Assembly: GCA_021779635.1 (NCBI GenBank)
Contig: JAJYAH010000286.1
Span: 1-8,243, forward strand
From: Pseudomonadota bacterium
GTDB lineage: Bacteria; Pseudomonadota; Alphaproteobacteria; Rhizobiales; Xanthobacteraceae
Length of the DNA stretch: 8,243 nucleotides
Reading direction: 5' to 3'
The notes beneath the pieces were generated by a model. That model was not told the origin of the DNA and ran no database searches. It was given only the letters and a program-made list of their open reading frames with translations. Numbering within the stretch: the stretch's first letter is position 1; every line of letters begins with the position of its first letter. Below, one piece after another: positions 6,315 through 8,243 of the stretch. Position numbers and translations under genes: made by a program.

Positions 6315-7793
6315 TCACAGATAACCCTCGCCGGCCTCGGCGGCAAAACGGCCGGGATCGCCTTCCCAGACGATCCGCGCATGTTCCAGCACATAAACCC
6401 GGTCGGCATGGGGAAGCGCGAAGGTCACATTTTGTTCGCCCAGCAAAACCGTGATCGGCGTGGTCTGGCGCAATTTTTCCAGCGCCTTCGACAACAGCTC
6501 AAGAATGACCGGCGCAAGCCCGAGCGTGGGTTCATCCAGGATCAGGATCTTCGGCTGCATCATTAGCGCGCGACCGATTGCCAGCATCTGCTGTTCGCCG
6601 CCCGACAGTGTCTGTGCGGCCTGGCCCTGACGTTCGCTGAGAATCGGAAACAGCTCGAACAGCCAGGCCAATTGCCGGTCCTTGTCTTCAGGCGACAGAT
6701 GCTGGCCGCCGAGATCGAGATTTTCGCGCACGCTCATCTCGCCGAACAACTCCCGCGACTCCGGGCACTGCACGATGCCGCTTCGCGCGATACGGGCCGG
6801 ACTGATGCCGCGCAACTTTTCGCCGTCCCGGACAATTTCGCCGGTGTGGGGCAGAAAGCCTGAAATGGTATTGAACAGCGTGGTCTTGCCGGCGCCATTG
6901 AGGCCGACGACCGAGACGAATTCACCCTGGTGCACATGGATCGACACGCCGTCGAGCGCCTGGGCCTTGCCGTAGTGCACGCTGACGTTCTCGACCTGCA
7001 GCAGCGGCACCTTGTCCTTGAAACTGGTCTCCGGCCGGGCCGAGGTTTCGATCGCGCCGCCGAGATAGACCCGCCGCACTGTCTCGTTGCGCATCACCTC
7101 TTCGGCGCGGCCGGTGATGATCTCCTCTCCGAGATACATGGCAAGCACGCGATCGACCAGCGCCGCGACGCTCTTGACGTTGTGGTCCACCAGCAGCACC
7201 GCGCGGCCCTCGTCGCGGAAGCTGCGGATCAGTTCGGAGAACACACCGACTTCGGCCAATGTCAGTCCGGCGAAGGGCTCGTCCACCAGCACCACCTTGG
7301 GGTCGCGCGCGATGGCTTTGGCGAGTTCAAGCCGGCGCAGGTCTGCGAACGGCAATGTCGGCGGATGCCGGTCCATCACGGCACCGAGGCCGACGCGGTT
7401 GGCGATCCACTTGGCGCGTTCGGTCAGCGCCTTGTCGGCAAACAGCATGAACAGGCTGTCCGGCAGCAGCGCAACCATGATGTTCTCAAGCACGGTCTGC
7501 CGGTTCAGCGGCCGCGAATGCTGAAACACCATGCCGAAGCCCTTCCGCGCGATCTTGTGTGCGGGAAGGCCGGCGACATTTTCGCCCTGGAAAATGACAT
7601 CGCCCGCGGTCGGGCGTTCGATGCCCATGATCGTCTTCATCGCGGTCGACTTGCCGGAACCGTTCGGGCCGATCAAGCCGAAGATTTCGCCAGCGCGCAG
7701 GTCGAGGTTCAGGTTCTTGACGGCGGTGAGGCCGCCGAAGCGCTTGGTCAGGCCGCGGACTTCGAGAACGGGAGCGTTGCTACCAGCATCCAT
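6315..7793 (-). CDS. Fused LivG-LivF-type ABC transporter ATP-binding protein
   Basis: A 492-residue protein with two complete ABC ATPase domains in tandem, equivalent to LivG (about 8-245) and LivF (about 263-492) of branched-chain amino acid/amide-type importers, normally separate genes. Domain 1: Walker A GPNGSGKST (42-50), Q91, Walker B VVLVDEP (167-173), H-loop H204; its signature is LPFAD (147-151), where LivG proteins usually read LSYGQ or LPYG, so the key glycine is an alanine. Domain 2: Walker A GLNGAGKTT (297-305), intact LSGGE (396-400), Walker B ILILDEP (416-422), and EQN (453-455) at the H-loop, as normal for LivF. A linker of about 20 residues (246-265) joins them. ATG 7793 overlaps the stop of the upstream permease gene by one base (TAATG), implying coupled translation. 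The open frame runs upstream to the window edge but that part overlaps the permease and is not coding. It likely powers uptake of a small organic acid or amide. Confidence 0.93.
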   Translation of the reverse strand: MDAGSNAPVLEVRGLTKRFGGLTAVKNLNLDLRAGEIFGLIGPNGSGKSTAMKTIMGIERPTAGDVIFQGENVAGLPAHKIARKGFGMVFQHSRPLNRQTVLENIMVALLPDSLFMLFADKALTERAKWIANRVGLGAVMDRHPPTLPFADLRRLELAKAIARDPKVVLVDEPFAGLTLAEVGVFSELIRSFRDEGRAVLLVDHNVKSVAALVDRVLAMYLGEEIITGRAEEVMRNETVRRVYLGGAIETSARPETSFKDKVPLLQVENVSVHYGKAQALDGVSIHVHQGEFVSVVGLNGAGKTTLFNTISGFLPHTGEIVRDGEKLRGISPARIARSGIVQCPESRELFGEMSVRENLDLGGQHLSPEDKDRQLAWLFELFPILSERQGQAAQTLSGGEQQMLAIGRALMMQPKILILDEPTLGLAPVILELLSKALEKLRQTTPITVLLGEQNVTFALPHADRVYVLEHARIVWEGDPGRFAAEAGEGYL

Positions 7794-8243
7794 TATTGCC
7801 GAGCCCCATGCGCCAGGGCCGATCCGAGGAAGCCATTTGGAAAGAACAGGATCACCAGCAGCGCGACGGTCGAGACGATGAACGTCGCCAATTCGCCGGT
7901 GGGGCGTAGGAACTCGCCGGCCACGATCAGGAAGATCGCGCCCAGCGCGGCGCCAAGCACGGTGCGCCGTCCGCCGAGCACGGCGGCGACGATTACCTGC
8001 ACGCCGACGGCGACATCGACCACCGTTCCCACCGACGCGGTCCCGAAGTAGAATACCAGCAACGCCCCCGACAGGCCTGAGAAAAATGCGCTGACGACGA
8101 AAGCGGCGAGCTTGTGCTTGACGATGTTGAAGCCGAGCGCGCCGGCCTGCACCGGGTCCTGACCGCTGGCCTGCAGCACCAGACCGACCGGCGACTGCGA
8201 AAGCCCGTACAGAATCGCCGCACTGATGGTCATGAAGCAAAGC
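7793..8243 (-). CDS. LivM-type branched-chain amino acid ABC transporter permease (partial, C-terminal part)
   Basis: The last roughly 149 residues of an inner-membrane permease; the gene continues beyond the window end, and the frame is open to the edge (residues LCF precede the first in-window Met), so ATG 8233 is not taken as the start. Seen: a hydrophobic helix TISAAILYGL; the cytoplasmic coupling loop ending in ALGFNIVKHKLAAFVVSAFFSGLSGALL, the conserved LivH/LivM ATPase-contact region; an AVGVQVIVAAVLGGRRTVLGAALGAIFL segment with the LGG-R/G motif; and a final helix TVALLVILFFPNGFLG, the typical LivM ending. It would form half of the transmembrane pore with a LivH partner encoded upstream (outside the window). 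It overlaps the fused ATPase gene by one base. The specific substrate of the transporter is not evident. Confidence 0.9.
   Translation of the reverse strand, partial: LCFMTISAAILYGLSQSPVGLVLQASGQDPVQAGALGFNIVKHKLAAFVVSAFFSGLSGALLVFYFGTASVGTVVDVAVGVQVIVAAVLGGRRTVLGAALGAIFLIVAGEFLRPTGELATFIVSTVALLVILFFPNGFLGSALAHGARQ

Noticed and set aside
6930..8051. 373-codon plus-strand open frame opposite the ABC transporter genes
   Set aside because: Its translation is His/Gln/Arg-rich without recognisable domains; the opposite strand encodes unmistakable ABC ATPase and LivM motifs.
7794..8240. N-terminal extension of the fused ATPase frame
   Set aside because: It overlaps the in-frame LivM permease C-terminus; the TAATG junction and the start of the ABC domain fit ATG 7793.
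1..8243. tRNA, rRNA, CRISPR, insertion-sequence ends or phage genes
   Set aside because: No cloverleaf, repeat-spacer pattern, transposase or terminal inverted repeats were seen on either strand.

Overview
The window looks like a chromosomal segment of a high-GC alphaproteobacterium. Protein style, gene density and the abundance of flavoenzyme and Liv-type transport genes fit the Bradyrhizobium/Rhodopseudomonas group, but this is a judgement from the sequence alone; no rRNA or other taxonomic marker is present. The content is catabolic: flavin-dependent oxygenases, a cyclic-amide-type hydrolase, a VOC metalloprotein, a dehydrogenase of the 3-hydroxyisobutyrate type and an ABC importer of the branched-chain amino acid class.

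Layout. (1) 149-2159, plus strand: a luciferase-like (LLM) flavin monooxygenase followed after 28 nt by a PuuE/cyclic-imidase-like polysaccharide deacetylase-fold hydrolase. (2) 2210-5209, minus strand, convergent with (1): a tight four-gene unit read in the order VOC protein, acyl-CoA dehydrogenase-fold monooxygenase (HsaA/HpaB-C2-like), flavin reductase, TetR regulator. Gaps are 11 nt and 8 nt, then a 4-nt ATGA overlap. A hairpin with a U-tract lies after the TetR gene. (3) 5210-5357: divergent promoter region with an inverted repeat and a 10-bp sequence also found upstream of the LLM gene. (4) 5358-6223, plus strand: an NAD(P)-dependent hydroxyacid dehydrogenase gene broken by a short out-of-frame deletion. 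(5) 6315-8243, minus strand: the C-terminal part of a LivM-type permease (gene runs off the window) followed by one long gene in which LivG-like and LivF-like ATPases are fused.

Working model (inference): the importer brings in a small organic acid or amide-like compound. One or two reduced-flavin-dependent oxygenases act on it using FMNH2/FADH2 from the single flavin reductase. The deacetylase-fold enzyme hydrolyses a cyclic amide/imide bond, the VOC protein processes an intermediate, and TetR controls the set. The combination of LLM oxygenase, flavin reductase and amide hydrolase resembles the logic of the Rut pyrimidine pathway (RutA/RutF plus hydrolases), but the proteins here are not Rut orthologues by gene content. 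The substrate cannot be read from the sequence. The most concrete anomalies are the broken dehydrogenase, whose lesion looks like a deletion between short direct repeats, and the degenerate ABC signature in the first half of the fused ATPase.
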